DNA from: Planctomycetia bacterium
Lineage (GTDB): Bacteria > Planctomycetota > Planctomycetia > Pirellulales > UBA1268
DNA length: 64,000 nucleotides
Direction: 5' to 3'
Assembly: GCA_014192425.1 (NCBI GenBank)
Contig: BJHK01000008.1
Location: 1-64,000, forward strand
Shown here: positions 26,823 to 35,844 of the stretch, piece after piece
Layout of the letters: each line of letters begins with the position of its first letter
Numbering within the stretch: position 1 is the stretch's first letter
Notes under the pieces: generated by a model
Database searches by the model: none
What the model was told of the DNA's origin: nothing
Seen by the model: the letters and a program-made list of their open reading frames with translations, nothing else
Position numbers and translations under genes: made by a program

Positions 26823-28391
26823 TCAGCCGCAGCGCGGCAGCGCCCGGGCGATGCGTGTCAGGCTCACGTCGCGGCCGAGAATCGCCAGGCAGTCGTAGAG
26901 CCCCGGGCCCACGGTCTTTCCGGTCACCGCCACGCGGACGGCGTGGACGAGGTCGCCGACCTTCGCTCCGGCCGCCTCGACCGTGTGCTTGAGCGCCTCC
27001 TCGAGCGCGGGTGGCGTGAACGGCTCGACCGTCTCCAGCGCGGTGGCGTAGGCGGCGAGGAGCGCGCCCACGCCGGGCTTCGCCAGCCGCTGCTTCACCG
27101 CCGCCTCGTCGATCGCCGGCTCCGCGACGAGGAAGAAGTCGGCGTAGCCGAGGATGTCCCCGGCCACCTTGAGCCGGTCGCCCGATGCCTCGATCACCTG
27201 CCGGACCGTCTCCACCGCGGCGGCCGGCGGCGGGTCGGCGACGAGCCGCCCCCGGACGAGGAACGGCAGCATGAGCGGCAGCTTCTCGGCGGTCGTCAGG
27301 GACGTCATGTAGTGGTCCTGCACCGCCCACAGCTTCCGCGGGTCGAAGCTCGCGGGCGCCGAGTTGATCCGCTCCAGCGAGAAGTGGCGGACCAGTTCGT
27401 CGCGTGAGAAGAACTCGGTCTTGTCGTCGTACGACCAGCCGAGGAGCGCGAGATAGTTGTCGATCGCCCACGGCAGGTAGCCGACCTCCCGGTAGAAATC
27501 GACGATCACCGGGTTGAACGTGTCGGCCTCAGGTGCGAGGCCGATCCGCTCGGCGATCTTCGTGCCGTGCTCCGCCACCTGCTTGAAGTCGGCGTTCTTC
27601 AGATACTGGGCGAGCTTCCGCTTGGAGAGCTTCGTCCGGCTTCCCGGCTCGGCGACGAGCGGCAGATGCGCGTAGGCGGGCAGGTCGTAGCCGAGCGACA
27701 GGGCGATGAACGCCTGCCGCGGCGTGTTGGAGAGGTGCTCCTCGGCCCGGATCACGTGGGAGATCTCCAGGTCGTGGTCGTCCACGACGCTCGCCAGGTG
27801 GTACAGGCACGACCCGTCTGCACGCTGGATGACATGGTCCTGCTCCCGCTCCCAGGCGAACTCCACCCGGCCACGGACCGCGTCGTCGATGACGAGCGTC
27901 CCCTCCCGCGGCATCTTCAATCGCACCACGCTGGCCCGGCCCGCGGCGGCGAACCGCTCCGCCGCTGCGGCGTCGAAGGCGGCGAATCGCCGGCTGTAGA
28001 GAAACGGCCGACCCGCCGCCTGCGCCTCCTTCCGCTCCGCGTCGAGCTCTTCCGGCGTGGCGAAGTCGCGATAGGCGTGGCCGGATGCGAGGAGCCGGTC
28101 GACCGCTGCCCGGTGGCGGTGGGCCCGCTGCGACTGAAAGTACGGGGCGTGCGGCCCGCCGACGCCCGGCCCCTCGTCCCAGTCGATGCCCAGCCAGCGC
28201 AGCCCGGAGAGGATCGGCTCGAGGGCCTCGTCGACATTGCGGGCGACGTCGGTGTCGTCGATGCGCAGGATGAATGCGCCGCCGTGCTGCCGGGCGAAGA
28301 GCCAGTTGAACAGCGCCGTGCGGACGCCCCCGATGTGAAGGTAGCCGGTGGGGCTGGGGGCGAACCGGGTGCGGACGGGCTTGGTGGTCAT
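26823..28391 (-). CDS. gltX: Glutamate--tRNA ligase
   Basis: A 522-residue class I aminoacyl-tRNA synthetase. The HIGH-type motif is in FAPSPTGYLHIGGVRTALFN, ILRIDDTDVARN follows, and the KMSKS-type loop is KLSKRKLAQYL. The C-terminal anticodon-binding domain is complete. It charges tRNA-Glu, and may also charge tRNA-Gln where GatCAB is used. No partner genes are adjacent. Confidence 0.95.
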   Translation of the reverse strand: MTTKPVRTRFAPSPTGYLHIGGVRTALFNWLFARQHGGAFILRIDDTDVARNVDEALEPILSGLRWLGIDWDEGPGVGGPHAPYFQSQRAHRHRAAVDRLLASGHAYRDFATPEELDAERKEAQAAGRPFLYSRRFAAFDAAAAERFAAAGRASVVRLKMPREGTLVIDDAVRGRVEFAWEREQDHVIQRADGSCLYHLASVVDDHDLEISHVIRAEEHLSNTPRQAFIALSLGYDLPAYAHLPLVAEPGSRTKLSKRKLAQYLKNADFKQVAEHGTKIAERIGLAPEADTFNPVIVDFYREVGYLPWAIDNYLALLGWSYDDKTEFFSRDELVRHFSLERINSAPASFDPRKLWAVQDHYMTSLTTAEKLPLMLPFLVRGRLVADPPPAAAVETVRQVIEASGDRLKVAGDILGYADFFLVAEPAIDEAAVKQRLAKPGVGALLAAYATALETVEPFTPPALEEALKHTVEAAGAKVGDLVHAVRVAVTGKTVGPGLYDCLAILGRDVSLTRIARALPRCG

Positions 28392-28492
28392 GAACGCGGG
28401 ACTCCTGCCGAACTGGATCGACGTCGGCGACTGTATCGACGACGTCCGCCGGCCGCGTCAATGGGCCGGCCGAACTGCCGCCCCGGGGAACA

Positions 28493-29572
28493 TCAGGCCG
28501 CCCGGTTCATGCGGGCCAGTTTCTTGAGCCGCTTCCGTTCCGCCTTCGACAGGTGCCGGTGCTCCTGCCCCGTGTCGGTGGAGAAGTCCGAGCCCTGGGA
28601 GTCCCCGTCCGCCGGCTCCCAGGCGTCCACCTCGGCCGGCGTCTCGGCAGCCTCGGCCTCCGCTTCCTCGTCCTGGTCGGCCGGCTCCGGGGCCTTGTCC
28701 TTGACCGGGAGCACGGCTGGCGTGCGGCACAGGCCGCGCACTTCGCGGATCACCGACCGGGCCGCCGCGAGCATGGCGATTGCCGCCAGCGCCGCGCCCA
28801 TCGTCCAGGCTGCCTGGGCGGCGATCACAAGCCGGTCGCGGCCCGCCGCCAGCCACGTGAACGCAGCGGAGCCCCCCCAGGCCGACAGCGCGAGCACGAG
28901 CCAGAAGGTCGTGGCGCCGCGTTCGTGGAGCGGGAGCACGGCCCACAGCGACACGACGCCATAGGCGACGGCCGCCACGGCGACCCACCAGCCGAGCCCA
29001 GCGGGCCCGAACGGCACGCTGGAAGCGTCGACGATCGCCGCGCCGACGACGCGGCCGATCGGCACGACCGTGGCGAACGAGGTCACGATGAACAGGCCCG
29101 CCAGCCAGCCCCATGCCCGGAACCGGCCCTTGTAGTCGTCGCGCCGGTAGCGGCGCATGAGCCGCACCACGAGGGCCACGGCGGCCGCGAGCACGAGCAT
29201 CGACTGCGTCAGCCAGCCGGCCAGCGACTGCATCGACCGCGGATCGAGGCAGCCCTTGACGGCCCGCAGCGTGGCGGCGAACCGGCCGCCGTCGGCGAAC
29301 AGCGGCCGGCCGAGCACCGGCTCCCAGGCCGCGACCGTCACCGCCCCGCTGACGGCGATGAGGATCGCCGCGATCGCCAGCGTCATGCCGCCGAGACCGG
29401 TCGGCAAGAGCACGGCCGGGCTGCTCTGATGCTCGGGGTGCGCCTCCCGCGAATACTCGGCCATGGAACGCGGCTCGGAGGCCGGCGCCTGCCCGGCGCC
29501 GGTCGCGGAACGGTTCCAGGAGACGACGAGACGGCGGCGCTGGTCGCGCCGTTGGCTTCCCTTCGACGACAT
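28493..29572 (-). CDS. Polytopic membrane protein, hypothetical
   Basis: A 359-residue protein. The first ~65 residues are basic and polar. Six or seven hydrophobic segments follow between about residue 65 and 285 (for example [20 protein letters not shown] and [19 protein letters not shown]). An acidic Glu/Ala-rich stretch (about 300-335) and a basic end [20 protein letters not shown] complete it. ATG 29572 has AAGGG about 10 bases upstream. No family is recognised. It is divergent from superoxide dismutase. Confidence 0.65.
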   Translation of the reverse strand: MSSKGSQRRDQRRRLVVSWNRSATGAGQAPASEPRSMAEYSREAHPEHQSSPAVLLPTGLGGMTLAIAAILIAVSGAVTVAAWEPVLGRPLFADGGRFAATLRAVKGCLDPRSMQSLAGWLTQSMLVLAAAVALVVRLMRRYRRDDYKGRFRAWGWLAGLFIVTSFATVVPIGRVVGAAIVDASSVPFGPAGLGWWVAVAAVAYGVVSLWAVLPLHERGATTFWLVLALSAWGGSAAFTWLAAGRDRLVIAAQAAWTMGAALAAIAMLAAARSVIREVRGLCRTPAVLPVKDKAPEPADQDEEAEAEAAETPAEVDAWEPADGDSQGSDFSTDTGQEHRHLSKAERKRLKKLARMNRAA

Positions 29573-29980
29573 CGATCTCGAATCCCTTCGCTGGCGCGGA
29601 CGCTGCCGGCGGGACGCTCCGCCCGTGGCGACAGCCGCGTTCCCTCCGCGTGGATCACGGACGGCATCCTGCCGGTCCTCCGAACCGATCCACGCAGTCT
29701 TGCTTCGGCGCGGGCGCGCCGTGGGATTCAGGGCGGCCGGCGCCGATGGGGCAGGACGCACGCCGGGCAGGTTCGGCAGGGTCGTCGTCGCGGGAGCGTA
29801 CGGTGCAATCCGGACGATCCGCAGGGTCGTGGGGGGGGGTGGCCGATCCCGCCGTCGGGCGCCGGGATCGGCCACGGCCGAGTTGCCGCTCCACGACCGG
29901 TGGGCTACGATCCCGCGATACCGCCTGGCCGACGCGGCCCGGGTGACGAACGCACGACGCCGCCTCGAGGAGATGACTTC
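29573..29980. other. Divergent intergenic region with G9 tract
   Basis: About 400 bases between a membrane-protein gene (minus) and superoxide dismutase (plus). No coding potential was recognised. It contains a run of nine G at 29831-29839, followed by GC-rich direct motifs CCGATCCC/GGGATCGG that could pair. Promoters for both genes must lie here, but I could not identify hexamers confidently. Confidence 0.4.
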
Positions 29981-30586
29981 ATGGCCTTTTCGCTCCCCCC
30001 CCTCCCCTACGCCTTCGATGCGCTGGAGCCCTCCATCGACGCGCGGACGATGGAGATCCATCATGACAAGCACCACGCCACGTACGTCACCAACCTGAAC
30101 AAGGCGTTGGAGACGCATGCCGATCTGGCGGCCCTGCCCATCGACACGCTGATCGCCGATCTGGAGAAGGTGCCGGAGGGGGTGCGGACCGCGGTGCGGA
30201 ACAACGGCGGCGGCCACGCCAATCACACGCTGTTTTGGGAATCCCTCGGCAAGGGCAAAGGGGGCGAGCCCTCCGGTCACCTCGCCGAGGCCATTCGCAG
30301 CGTGTTCGGCGGCTTCGATCGGTTCAAGGAGGAGCTCACCAAGGCGGCGTTGGGCCGGTTCGGCAGCGGCTGGGCCTGGCTGTCGGTCGATCCCAAGGGC
30401 AAACTGCTCATCGAGAGCACTGCCAACCAGGACAGCCCGATCATGCACGGCAACAAGCCGCTGTTCGGCATCGACGTCTGGGAGCACGCCTATTACCTGC
30501 TTTACCAGAACCGCCGCGTCGACTATGTCAACGCCGTCTACAACGTCATCGACTGGAATGCGGTCGGCAAGCGGTTCGTGCCGTAG
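29981..30586 (+). CDS. sodA: Superoxide dismutase (Fe/Mn family)
   Basis: A 201-residue enzyme that dismutates superoxide. The N-terminal [20 protein letters not shown] and the metal-ligand histidines in HHDKHH and [11 protein letters not shown] are present, as are the C-terminal ligands in [15 protein letters not shown]. The pattern favours manganese. GAGGAG precedes ATG 29981. No signal peptide, so cytoplasmic. A strong terminator follows. Confidence 0.94.
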   Translation: MAFSLPPLPYAFDALEPSIDARTMEIHHDKHHATYVTNLNKALETHADLAALPIDTLIADLEKVPEGVRTAVRNNGGGHANHTLFWESLGKGKGGEPSGHLAEAIRSVFGGFDRFKEELTKAALGRFGSGWAWLSVDPKGKLLIESTANQDSPIMHGNKPLFGIDVWEHAYYLLYQNRRVDYVNAVYNVIDWNAVGKRFVP

Positions 30587-30612
30587 GCCGATCCGCCAGC
30601 AGCGTGCAGAGA

Positions 30613-30642
30613 GAAAGGGGACGGCGGCCGCCGTCCCCTTTC
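30613..30642 (+). terminator. Terminator after superoxide dismutase gene
   Basis: A perfect 30-bp palindrome, GAAAGGGGACGGCGG and its complement, followed by TTGCTTGAGTTTCTTGCTT. It lies 27 bases after the stop codon. Confidence 0.75.
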
Positions 30643-30765
30643 TTGCTTGAGTTTCTTGCTTGACTGGCGTTGACGCGTGGCGGGAACGGAGCCTATCTCC
30701 CCGGCTCGCGCCCGCCCGGCAGTCCGTGGAGCGGTCGCTCAACCGCGTTCCGGAGGCCCCCCGCA

Positions 30766-31764
30766 ATGTCCGTTCTTTGCACGCAGACGATTCGTCCGGC
30801 CGCGCCGCTGCGACCACTGGCGGCCGCCCTGCTCGTCCTGCTCGCGACGTCCGGGTGCAAGACCGGAACGGCCACATCGAAGCCGTCGTGGTGGGCGTTC
30901 GGTGGCACCGACGCGGCAAAGCTCGCGTCCGCTCCGGCTTACGACAAGGGGGCGATCGAGAAGCCCTCGGCGACGTCCAAGCCCTATCCGGTGACGTCCA
31001 CGCCCCAGTCCTACTCGCTCGCCGCCGGCCAGGCTGCTCCGGCCGTGGACGTGGCGGCGACTCCCCCGGCGGTGACCTACGGCACGACGCCGGCGCCGGC
31101 ACGTTCGCAGCCGGCTCCCGCCGCCGTGCCCGAACCAGCACAGACCGCGGATGCGCGCCAGCCGGCACCGCTGGCTTCGATCACGCCGCAGGTCGGTCCG
31201 TACACGACCCTGCCCGGTGAACCGCCGGCCGGCGGCGGCGCGACCGAGGCGGGCGGCGACCGGTTTCGGGCCGCGCCCCCCGATCGCTATGCCGACGCAC
31301 GTCCCTCCGATTCCTGGTCGGCGCCCGCCGCCCCACCGCAGCAGGCGGCCGGCTCGCGGTATGGCGACGCGGCGGGCAGCCGCTTCGCAGGCGGTCAACA
31401 GCCGGCCGAGGTTCCGCTCCAGGGCGTGCCGCCCGCGGCGACCACCATGCCCGCCGTTCCGGCGCGGCCGGCTGGGTTCTCCGCGACCGAGCCGCCTGCC
31501 GCCGTCTCGGGACCGCCGCCCGGCGGTTCCGGCTTCGGCGGCGTCGCCATCGATCCGGCCGTCGTGCCCGCCGCTCCTGCGACCTTGCCGGCGCTGTCGC
31601 CATCCCCCTCGACACCCGTGCCGCCGCGGCGGAACGATCCGCTCTACAGGCCCGCCGGCACGTCCAGTTATCGCCCCGGCCGGGAGATTCTCGTGAGCGG
31701 CGGAGCCGAGGCCGATGCCGCGGTCAGGCAGGTGAACTTCGAGACGCCGCCGCCGGCGAATTGA
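30766..31764 (+). CDS. Proline/alanine-rich lipoprotein, hypothetical
   Basis: A 332-residue protein with a lipoprotein signal (LAAALLVLLATSGC, acylated Cys about residue 27). The rest is low-complexity Pro/Ala/Gly/Ser sequence without recognisable domains, ending in VRQVNFETPPPAN. CGGAGG lies about 9 bases before ATG 30766, which favours it over an upstream GTG. It probably spans or coats the envelope; function unknown. Convergent with the next small gene. Confidence 0.65.
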   Translation: MSVLCTQTIRPAAPLRPLAAALLVLLATSGCKTGTATSKPSWWAFGGTDAAKLASAPAYDKGAIEKPSATSKPYPVTSTPQSYSLAAGQAAPAVDVAATPPAVTYGTTPAPARSQPAPAAVPEPAQTADARQPAPLASITPQVGPYTTLPGEPPAGGGATEAGGDRFRAAPPDRYADARPSDSWSAPAAPPQQAAGSRYGDAAGSRFAGGQQPAEVPLQGVPPAATTMPAVPARPAGFSATEPPAAVSGPPPGGSGFGGVAIDPAVVPAAPATLPALSPSPSTPVPPRRNDPLYRPAGTSSYRPGREILVSGGAEADAAVRQVNFETPPPAN

Positions 31765-31782
31765 CGCGGCCCGGCCCGGGCG

Positions 31783-32109
31783 TCACCAGCCCATCACCAT
31801 GTTCGACTCGATCACTCGCCTGGCGCGGTCGAGATCGTCGCCGGTCTCGTGCATGTAGAGGCGGATCGCATGCAGTTTGTCACCGGCCGCACGGGCCAGA
31901 CACTCGCGTGCCGTGTTGCACGGGTCGACCCGTGAACTGTTCAGCCCGAGGGCGGACTTGGAGATGACCCACGAGTCGCGGGGCCGGCGGGTGAGCCGGA
32001 GGATCTTTTCTCCCGGATAGGCATCGTCGACAACGGCGGCCGCGGCCTGCTCGTCGGCGGCCCACGAGATGATGATGTGGGCGCTCGTCTCGATTTCGAA
32101 CAGCGGCAT
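31783..32109 (-). CDS. Conserved hypothetical protein, 108 residues
   Basis: A small soluble protein with mixed alpha/beta pattern: FEIETSAHIIISWA at the N-terminus, YPGEKILRLTRRPRDSWVI in the middle and a C-terminal helix DDLDRARRVIESNM. It has no signal peptide and no motif I can assign. The gene is monocistronic and divergent from the TPR membrane protein. The codon pattern is like its neighbours. Confidence 0.6.
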   Translation of the reverse strand: MPLFEIETSAHIIISWAADEQAAAAVVDDAYPGEKILRLTRRPRDSWVISKSALGLNSSRVDPCNTARECLARAAGDKLHAIRLYMHETGDDLDRARRVIESNMVMGW

Positions 32110-32282
32110 CGCGCGACACTCCCGGTTCTCTTTCCGCCGAGGCGAGCGTATGCCGGATCGGCCGGGGCGTCAAATTCACGGACCTTGCCGCGCAGTTCGT
32201 CCGCCCCGTGGCGGTGCCTGATGGTGTTCGCTGGTATGATGATGTCGGTGTGGCGGCCGAGTCAGGGTGCGGGTGCGTCGAC

Positions 32283-33245
32283 ATGCAATACGACAGGCTC
32301 GGGTTCCCGATCCCGAAAGAGTTCGAGCCGGCGGCCGAACGGGCGCGGACCGCCGGCAACGCCGGCCGGCTGCCTCCGGGGTTCGACGTCGAGCCTCGTG
32401 ATCCATCGGCGCCGGGCCCGTTTCGCCGTTTCTTTCTCCTCGGCGTCCTGCTCCTCGGCGTCCTGCCGGTCCTGTTGCTCCCCAAGATCCTTCCCGTGGT
32501 GCGTCGCGAGATCGTCGACGGCGCGATCCGGCAGGCGATGGTCGACGAGGGGCGGGCGGACGTGGCCGGCGCCGCCCGGCAGGTCGGCCGCGCGCTCGCC
32601 TGGGTCGACGGCGATGCCGACCAGCAGCACGCGCTGCTCTGCTGGCGGTCGGCGCTGCGGCTGCAGGACGGCGACGCCCGCGGTGCGATCACCGACGCCA
32701 CGGCGGCGGCCGTCGTCGCCCCGACATCGGCCCGGCCGCTGCGGACGCGGGCCATCGCCCGCGTGGTCGCCGGCGACGTCGACGCGGCGCTGGCCGACGC
32801 GGAGGCCGCGCTGGCCCTCGACGGGGACGCCAGTCCCGAAGCCCTCAACCACCGCGCCTACATCCGGGCCCTCGTCGGCCGCGAACTGCCCGCCGCGCTC
32901 GCCGACATCGAGCGGGCCATGGAGGGTGGCGACGCGGAGTCGCCGGAGTTCCTCGACACGCGTGGTTTCATACTCCACCTGCTCGGCCGCCAGCACGAGG
33001 CGATCGACGATCTCAACCGGGCCATCGCCGGCACGCAGCAGACCCGGCGCCGAGTGCTGGCGGAGGTGGGCGGGGCGGATCCGGCGTTCGGCGCCTGGCG
33101 ACTACGGCCGGTCGAGCACGCGTTGGCCGTGATGCACCAGCACCGGGCGCTCGCCTGCCGTGCCGCGGGCCTGGCGGCCCAGGCGGATCAGGATTTCGCG
33201 ATCGCCGCCCGCAAGGGGTTCGCGCCCGACCGCGGCGTGCTGTAG
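32283..33245 (+). CDS. Membrane-anchored TPR-like protein
   Basis: A 320-residue protein. About 45 N-terminal residues are followed by one transmembrane segment (FFLLGVLLLGVLPVLLLP, about 49-66). A helical array of TPR-like units then follows (ARQVGRALAWVDGDADQQHA; DVDAALADAEAALALDGDA; PAALADIERAMEGG; HEAIDDLNRAI). It is probably a scaffold facing one side of the membrane. ATG 32283 was chosen; the upstream frame lacks a better start. A hairpin and structured spacer follow before tRNA-Asp. Confidence 0.7.
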   Translation: MQYDRLGFPIPKEFEPAAERARTAGNAGRLPPGFDVEPRDPSAPGPFRRFFLLGVLLLGVLPVLLLPKILPVVRREIVDGAIRQAMVDEGRADVAGAARQVGRALAWVDGDADQQHALLCWRSALRLQDGDARGAITDATAAAVVAPTSARPLRTRAIARVVAGDVDAALADAEAALALDGDASPEALNHRAYIRALVGRELPAALADIERAMEGGDAESPEFLDTRGFILHLLGRQHEAIDDLNRAIAGTQQTRRRVLAEVGGADPAFGAWRLRPVEHALAVMHQHRALACRAAGLAAQADQDFAIAARKGFAPDRGVL

Positions 33246-33308
33246 CGGGCAGAGGAAGCGGTCCGTGGCATGAAGCCGGCCCGCCCCGGGAGCGTTTCTG
33301 GCTGTCCG

Positions 33309-33337
33309 TGGAAAAAGCCATCGATGGCCTTTTTCCA
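33309..33337. terminator. Bidirectional hairpin after TPR gene
   Basis: TGGAAAAAGCCAT and ATGGCCTTTTTCCA pair around a CG loop with one bulged base. The T-tract on either strand follows the GC stem, so it fits an intrinsic terminator in both directions. It is about 64 bases after the TPR stop codon. Confidence 0.6.
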
Positions 33338-33341
33338 CTTG

Positions 33342-33379
33342 GTCGACCACAGGAAACGCCGAGGGTTTCCTCGGTCGAC
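33342..33379. other. Nested inverted repeats upstream of tRNA-Asp
   Basis: The outer arms GTCGACC/GGTCGAC (33342-33348, 33373-33379) enclose inner arms AGGAAAC/GTTTCCT (33351-33357, 33365-33371). Together they form a long imperfect hairpin just after the terminator. The remaining bases to 33550 hold no gene and presumably include the tRNA promoter. Confidence 0.5.
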
Positions 33380-33550
33380 GGTCGCCGTATCGTGCGGCGG
33401 CAGACGTGTTCCGCAGTCTGGTGGGGTAGCGAATTCGAACGCAAATCGAGCGTTCCGCCCGCGCCGTGCCGCGCTCTGGTGTCCCGCCGCGGCCGGGGCT
33501 ATGCTTTGCCGTCTCGCGAGGAAGCACCCGGCTCCGTGCGAACGGTTCAC

Positions 33551-33624
33551 GGGGGTGTAGCTCAGTTGGTTAGAGCGCCAGCCTGTCACGTTGGAGGCCG
33601 CGGGTTCGAGTCCCGTCACCCTCG
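33551..33624 (+). tRNA. tRNA-Asp (GTC)
   Basis: A 74-base cloverleaf. Acceptor GGGGGTG pairs with CACCCTC (one G-U), the D arm starts TAGCTCAGTTGGTTAGAGC, and the anticodon loop CTGTCAC gives anticodon GTC. The variable region is short, the T arm is GCGGG/TTCGAGT/CCCGT and the discriminator is G73, as for tRNA-Asp. CCA is not encoded. An SDR gene begins 11 bases downstream, so the two may share a transcript. Confidence 0.95.
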
Positions 33625-33635
33625 CTTTTCCGCCT

Positions 33636-34460
33636 GTGCTTCCCTTTCGCCGTCTTGAACCCGGCTCGGCGATCGTCACGGGGGCTGCTTCCGGCCTCGG
33701 TCATGAGATTGCCCTCGGGCTGATCCGCTCCGGCTGGCAGGTGGCCTGCGTCGACCTGCCGCACACGGTGGCCGGTCTCGAGTCGCGTCTGCCGCGGGGC
33801 GATGCATCGCGGCCGCCCCGCGCCCTCGGCCTCGACGTGCGGGACGCGGCCGGCTGGCGCGGGCTCCACGATCGGCTCCGTGCCGAGTGGCCCCGACTCG
33901 AGCTCCTCGTCAACGCGGCCGGCGTGGGGGCCACCGGTGAGGTGGGGCGGCTGCCTGGCGACCAGTGGCGCCGGGTGCTCGACACCAACCTCCTCGGCAC
34001 GGCGCTCGGCTGCGAGACGTTCCTCCCCTGGCTGCGCGAGCATCCGCGCCGTTCGCACCTCGTCAACGTCGCCTCGATCGCGGCGATCCTCGCGCCGCCT
34101 TCCATGGCCGCCTACGCCGCGAGCAAGGCGGGCGTGGTGGCGCTGTCGGAGGCGATCGCCGCGGAGTGCCCGCGCCGCCGACCGGGGGTGACCATCGTCT
34201 GCCCGGGATTCTTCCGGTCCGGGCTCCTCGACACCTGGCACTTCACCTCGGCCCGCGAGGAACGTGAGGCCCGGCGCCGGATGGATGCCGCCCGCTGGGA
34301 CTCGCGCCGCGTGGCCGGCCGCGTGCTCCGCGCCGTGCAGGTGAATCGCAGGTACGTCGTGGTCGGCGTCACGGCGCGGTGGCTGTGGCGGCTCAAGCGG
34401 CTCGCACCGCGGGCCACGACGGCGCTCGTGCAGGGCATCTATAGACGCCTCGGTCGCTGA
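33636..34460 (+). CDS. Short-chain dehydrogenase/reductase
   Basis: A 274-residue SDR. The cofactor motif is TGAASGLG, LVNAAG follows, and the catalytic pair is YAASK with the preceding serine in NVASIAA. The loop VDLP after the second strand suggests NAD rather than NADP. It is similar to SDRs using lipid or steroid-like substrates and has a hydrophobic, basic C-terminus (WLWRLKRLAPRATTALVQGI). GTG 33636 is chosen because upstream starts lie inside the tRNA. The exact substrate is unknown. Confidence 0.85.
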   Translation: MLPFRRLEPGSAIVTGAASGLGHEIALGLIRSGWQVACVDLPHTVAGLESRLPRGDASRPPRALGLDVRDAAGWRGLHDRLRAEWPRLELLVNAAGVGATGEVGRLPGDQWRRVLDTNLLGTALGCETFLPWLREHPRRSHLVNVASIAAILAPPSMAAYAASKAGVVALSEAIAAECPRRRPGVTIVCPGFFRSGLLDTWHFTSAREEREARRRMDAARWDSRRVAGRVLRAVQVNRRYVVVGVTARWLWRLKRLAPRATTALVQGIYRRLGR

Positions 34461-34574
34461 GCCGGGCCCGACGTCTGCCGGCTGGTTGCGACCGCGTGCC
34501 CGGCTCGGGTAGCCTTTCCCGGGGTGGGCCCCCGCCGGCGTTTTCCGGACGGCACCGCAGAGGAGACGAGAGAC

Positions 34575-35843
34575 ATGCCATTTCCTGCGTTTTCGCGACG
34601 ACGATTCGTCGCCGCCGGGTCGGCCGCGGCCATCGCCCCCGTCGTCATTCCCGGCTCCGCCCTCGGCCTCGACGGCGTCGCGCCGCCGAGCGAGCGAATC
34701 GTCGTCGGCGGCATCGGCCTCGGCCGGCGCGGGGAATACGACCTCGGCTGCTTCCTCCAGCAGCCCGACGTGGAGTTCGCGGCCGTCTGCGACGTCAAGG
34801 AGGCGCGGCGCACGACGATCAAGAAGATGGTCGACGACCGCGCCAGGAACGACCGCTGCACCATGCACCGCGACTTCCGCGAGCTGCTCGACCTGTCGGC
34901 CATCGATGCCGTGCTCATCGCCACCGGCCCCAACTGGCACGGCACCATGGCCGCCGCCGCGGCCCGGGCCGGCAAGGACATGTATTGCGAGAAGCCCTGC
35001 ACGAAGAACATCGCCCAGAGCCTTGCCCTCCGGGACATCGTCCAACGCACGGGGCGGGTGTTCCAGGCGGGCACGCAGCGGCGCAACCTTCCCCACTTCG
35101 CCTTCGCCTGCGAGCTGGCCCGCACGGGCCGGCTCGGCAAGCTGAAGCGGGTCTATGCGCACCCGGCCGGCATGAAGGCGGCGATGAGCGGCTGGCTCCC
35201 GGCCGAACCCGCGCCCGATCCGGAGAAGACCGATTGGGACATGTATCTCGGCCCCGCCGCCTGGCGGCCGTTCAACGCCAAGTTTCTCGACGGCTTCAAC
35301 TTCGAGAAGGGGGGCGGGCTGGTGGGCGGCGGCGTGCTTGAGTGGGGCTCGCACTGCGTCGATCTCTGCCAGTGGGCGGTCAACGACCGGCCGCCGCCGG
35401 TCGAATACTCCCCGCCGCGCGACGGCGAACTCGTGGCCCGCTACGACGACGGCTGCGAACTCGTGTTCCGCGAGAAGGGCTGGATCCCGCTCGGCTCCTG
35501 CCCGGTCCGCTTCGAGGGGGAGACCGGCTGGGTGGAGGCGGGCGACAGCGGCAAGCTCGTCCTCTCCTCCCCCGCCCTGCTCGCCGGCCGCACCGTGGCC
35601 GAGATTGGCGGCTATCCGGCGACGTTCCACGTCCGCGACTTCCTCGACTGCGTGAAGACCCGCGGCAAGCCCAAGGGGAACGAGGACGCGGCCTGCAACG
35701 CTCACATCGCCTGCCATGCGGCCAACGTGGCGATCGCCCTCGATCGGCCCGTCAAGTACGACACCGTGGCCAACCGTTTCGTCGGCGACGACGCGGCCAA
35801 CCGGCTGCTCTCGGAGGCCTTCCGTGAACCTTGGAGGATCTGA
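34575..35843 (+). CDS. Tat-exported Gfo/Idh/MocA-family oxidoreductase
   Basis: A 422-residue protein with a twin-arginine signal (FSRRRFVAAGSAAAIAPVV). The Rossmann domain follows with GGIGLGRRGEYD, AVCDVKEA, VLIATGPNWHG and the EKPCTKN motif of the family. Members oxidise or isomerise sugars and cyclitols with bound NAD(P). Export of a cofactor-bound enzyme explains the Tat signal. GAGGAGACGAG precedes ATG 34575. The next gene starts one base after its stop. Confidence 0.9.
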   Translation: MPFPAFSRRRFVAAGSAAAIAPVVIPGSALGLDGVAPPSERIVVGGIGLGRRGEYDLGCFLQQPDVEFAAVCDVKEARRTTIKKMVDDRARNDRCTMHRDFRELLDLSAIDAVLIATGPNWHGTMAAAAARAGKDMYCEKPCTKNIAQSLALRDIVQRTGRVFQAGTQRRNLPHFAFACELARTGRLGKLKRVYAHPAGMKAAMSGWLPAEPAPDPEKTDWDMYLGPAAWRPFNAKFLDGFNFEKGGGLVGGGVLEWGSHCVDLCQWAVNDRPPPVEYSPPRDGELVARYDDGCELVFREKGWIPLGSCPVRFEGETGWVEAGDSGKLVLSSPALLAGRTVAEIGGYPATFHVRDFLDCVKTRGKPKGNEDAACNAHIACHAANVAIALDRPVKYDTVANRFVGDDAANRLLSEAFREPWRI

Positions 35844-35844
35844 C

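Noticed and set aside
33591-33635. Start of the SDR gene inside tRNA-Asp
   Set aside because: The TTG at 33591 lies within the tRNA; GTG 33636 leaves the tRNA intact and gives a normal SDR N-terminus.
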